Shown: positions 12,678 to 14,204 of the stretch, one piece after another | Position numbering within the stretch: position 1 is the first letter of the stretch | Layout of the letters: the number at the start of each line of letters is the position of its first letter | Assembly (NCBI GenBank): GCA_007570915.1 | Contig: RKSK01000019.1 | Location: 1 to 14,204 of the forward strand | Reading direction: 5' to 3' | Length of the DNA stretch: 14,204 nt | Source of the DNA: Cenarchaeum sp. | GTDB lineage: Archaea > Thermoproteota > Nitrososphaeria > Nitrososphaerales > Nitrosopumilaceae | Notes under the pieces: model-generated | What the model saw: the letters and a program-made list of their open reading frames with translations, nothing else | Databases searched by the model: none | What the model was told of the DNA's origin: nothing | Program-made: the position numbers and the translations under genes

Positions 12678-13905
12678 GGAGCGCCTCGCCGCGGCGTTCG
12701 CCTCGCTGGGGTTTGGCAGCCTTACGCCGATACAGAAAAAGGCGGTTCCCGTCATAGCGCAGAGGCGCGACACGCTCGTCATAGCGCCGACGGGCTCGGG
12801 CAAGACAGAGTGCTCGGTCATACCCATATTTGCGCGCGCGTCGCGCACGAGGAGGGACGGGCGCACAAAGGTCCTCTATGTCACGCCGCTGCGCGCGCTC
12901 AACAAGGACGTCTTTAGGAGGATAGGGCGATACGCCGACTCGGCGGGACTGACGATGGCCATACGCCACGGCGACACGCCGCAGTCGGCCCGCCGCAGGA
13001 TGGCCGCAAGCCCGCCGGACGTGCTCATAACGACGCCCGAGACGCTCGTCGTCATGCTCTCGCAGGAGCGCATGCTCGCGGCCCTCTCGGAGCTCGAGTG
13101 GGTCGTCATCGACGAGGTCCACGAGCTCCTCCCAAGCGAGCGCGGCGCGCAGCTCTCCCTCAGCCTCGAGCGCCTCGCGCTAAACTCGTCGCGCGAGCTC
13201 ACGCGCGTCGGCCTCTCGGCGACGGTCGGCAACGCCGGCGAGGCCGCAAAGCTCGTCTCGGGCGCGTCGCGCAAGTGCCGCATAGTGAGGGACCGCTCGA
13301 GGCGCCGCTACGACGTGGACGTCGTCCTCGTCGAGGGGGGCCTGCCGAGCGTCGCCGACGAGATCGCGCGCCTCGCCGCGCCGGCGGCCCGCTCCTCGCC
13401 GGTCCTGCTGTTCACAAACACGCGCGGCGAGGCCGAGCTCCTCGCGGCCCTTCTCCGCGAGAGGGCCGCCGGCGTCCCGATAGACCTGCACCACGGCTCG
13501 CTCTCGCGCGGCGTGCGCGAGGAGAGCGAGTCGTCCCTGCGCGAGGGGAGGGGCGGGATCGTCGTGTGCACGTCGTCCCTCGAGCTCGGCCTCGACATCG
13601 GCTCCGTGGACCTTGTCATGCACTATGGCTCGCCGCGGCAGGTCTCGCGCATGGTCCAGAGGATTGGGCGCAGCCGGCACGCGGGGTCCGGGCCGGCCCG
13701 AGGGATCATAGTCGCGCCGGACGCCGACGACTACATGGAGGCGCGCGCCATACTCGACAGGGCGCGCGAGGGCTCGATGGAGGAGCAGCCCATGCACCAC
13801 GGCGCGCTTGACGTGCTTGCGCACCACCTCGTGGGCCTTGCGCTGCAGCCGCGACAACATATTTGTCCTGCGCGGCATGCGGTGGCGCATACTCAACGTC
13901 GATGA
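12634..13905 (+). CDS. lhr: Lhr-like superfamily 2 helicase, frame broken
   Basis: Helicase core of an Lhr-type (large helicase-related) ATP-dependent DNA/RNA helicase. From the ATG at 12634: a Q-motif-like GFGSLTPIQ, motif I APTGSGKTE (51-59), YVTPLRAL, TTPETL, the DEVH box (160-163), LSATVG (194-199), LLFTNTRGEAE, LHHGSLS, TSSLELGLDIG, and motif VI QRIGRSRH (342-349). Homology continues through LDVLAHHLVGLAL and then stops. The frame reads 20 unrelated residues to a TGA at 13903-13905. The rest of the protein resumes in another frame with an internal segment missing (next entry). A TTG at 12604 is an alternative start. As it stands the product would have both RecA domains but no winged helix or C-terminal region. 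Confidence 0.85.
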   Translation: MRGRGGQTRARGPAEERLAAAFASLGFGSLTPIQKKAVPVIAQRRDTLVIAPTGSGKTECSVIPIFARASRTRRDGRTKVLYVTPLRALNKDVFRRIGRYADSAGLTMAIRHGDTPQSARRRMAASPPDVLITTPETLVVMLSQERMLAALSELEWVVIDEVHELLPSERGAQLSLSLERLALNSSRELTRVGLSATVGNAGEAAKLVSGASRKCRIVRDRSRRRYDVDVVLVEGGLPSVADEIARLAAPAARSSPVLLFTNTRGEAELLAALLRERAAGVPIDLHHGSLSRGVREESESSLREGRGGIVVCTSSLELGLDIGSVDLVMHYGSPRQVSRMVQRIGRSRHAGSGPARGIIVAPDADDYMEARAILDRAREGSMEEQPMHHGALDVLAHHLVGLALQPRQHICPARHAVAHTQRR

Positions 13906-14204
13906 AAAGGACCTGCGCGTCAACGTCGAGCCGCACAGGTCAGGCGGGATGACGGTCCCGTACTGGGAGGGCGAGAACATCCCCGTCGACGCCGAGACGG
14001 CCCGCCGCGCAGGCGCGTTCCGCACACGCTCGGCGGGCGTGGAGGGCAGGGTGGCCTCAAGGGCCATGGCTCGCGCGCCATTTGCCGCGCCGGACCCGTC
14101 GACGATCGTGGCCGAGTCGTGCCGCTCCGAGGGCGTCGTCGTGGTCCACGCGTGCCTCGGCACGCGCGTAAACGCGACGCTGGCGACGATCCTCTCCTCG
14201 ATGC
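13853..14204 (+). pseudogene. lhr: C-terminal part of the Lhr-like helicase, shifted frame
   Basis: In the frame reading DNIFVLRGMRWRIL from 13853, the translation matches the beta-rich domain that follows the winged helix in Lhr proteins. It has FVLRG-x-RW (the GRRW-like strand), YWEGENIPVD, and STIVAES followed by VVVVHACLGTRVNATL. It remains open to the window edge. It is one frame away from the helicase core. The linker and winged-helix region normally lying between LVGLAL and FVLRG (very roughly 120-150 residues in relatives I know) is absent. An ATG at 13877 exists but is not where a protein would naturally begin. This is best read as the displaced remainder of the preceding gene. Confidence 0.75.

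Overview
The window looks like a piece of a very G+C-rich archaeal chromosome (around 70% G+C by eye), most likely from a Cenarchaeum/Nitrosopumilus-type member of the Nitrososphaerota (Thaumarchaeota). The archaeal assignment is firm. It rests on an AglB/STT3 oligosaccharyltransferase, an aIF2 alpha subunit, an archaeal-type LSm protein, a RadB-like recombinase, an Lhr-family helicase, and TATA-like boxes 26-32 bases upstream of nearly every first start codon (leaderless-transcript architecture). The placement in Nitrososphaerota is an inference from gene content and protein style.

Layout. 1-210: no recognisable gene. 245-3189 (+): a PEBP-family protein, then the STT3/AglB oligosaccharyltransferase. 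3904-2937 (-): aIF2 alpha, whose reading frame runs about 250 bases into the 3' end of STT3, through a 36-base tandem repeat that would code on both strands. 3904-9438: a cobalamin (vitamin B12) block. cobO (-) is divergent from cbiA (+), and cbiA converges on a minus-strand operon read cbiD > cbiG > cbiX > cbiC. 9522-10349 (+): an NAD(P)-dependent epimerase-like protein. 11767-10344 (-): LSm followed by a bacterial-type metK. 11866-14204 (+): a RadB-like ATPase, a 39-residue membrane microprotein and an Lhr-like helicase that runs off the right edge.

How the genes fit together. CbiX (cobalt insertion), CbiG (ring contraction/lactone opening), CbiD (C-1 methylation), CbiC (methyl migration), CbiA (a,c-diamide formation) and CobO (adenosylation) all belong to the early-cobalt (anaerobic) adenosylcobalamin route. 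CbiL, CbiH, CbiF, CbiE, CbiT and CbiJ are not here, so they must lie elsewhere if the pathway is complete. MetK makes the S-adenosylmethionine used by those methyltransferases, but it sits with LSm rather than with the cbi genes.

Two places look structurally broken. (1) At about 3170, the aIF2 alpha gene loses the second half of its third domain and continues into the antisense of the STT3 tail repeat. The STT3 stop codon in turn lies inside the antisense of conserved aIF2 alpha sequence, so two convergent genes look fused by a deletion. (2) At about 13845, the Lhr helicase jumps from the end of its RecA2 domain to its beta-bundle domain, in another frame and with the winged-helix region missing. 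Either these are real deletions or the assembly is chimeric/collapsed at both sites. That question decides the biology of the window. I see no CRISPR, transposon, integrase, tRNA or rRNA.
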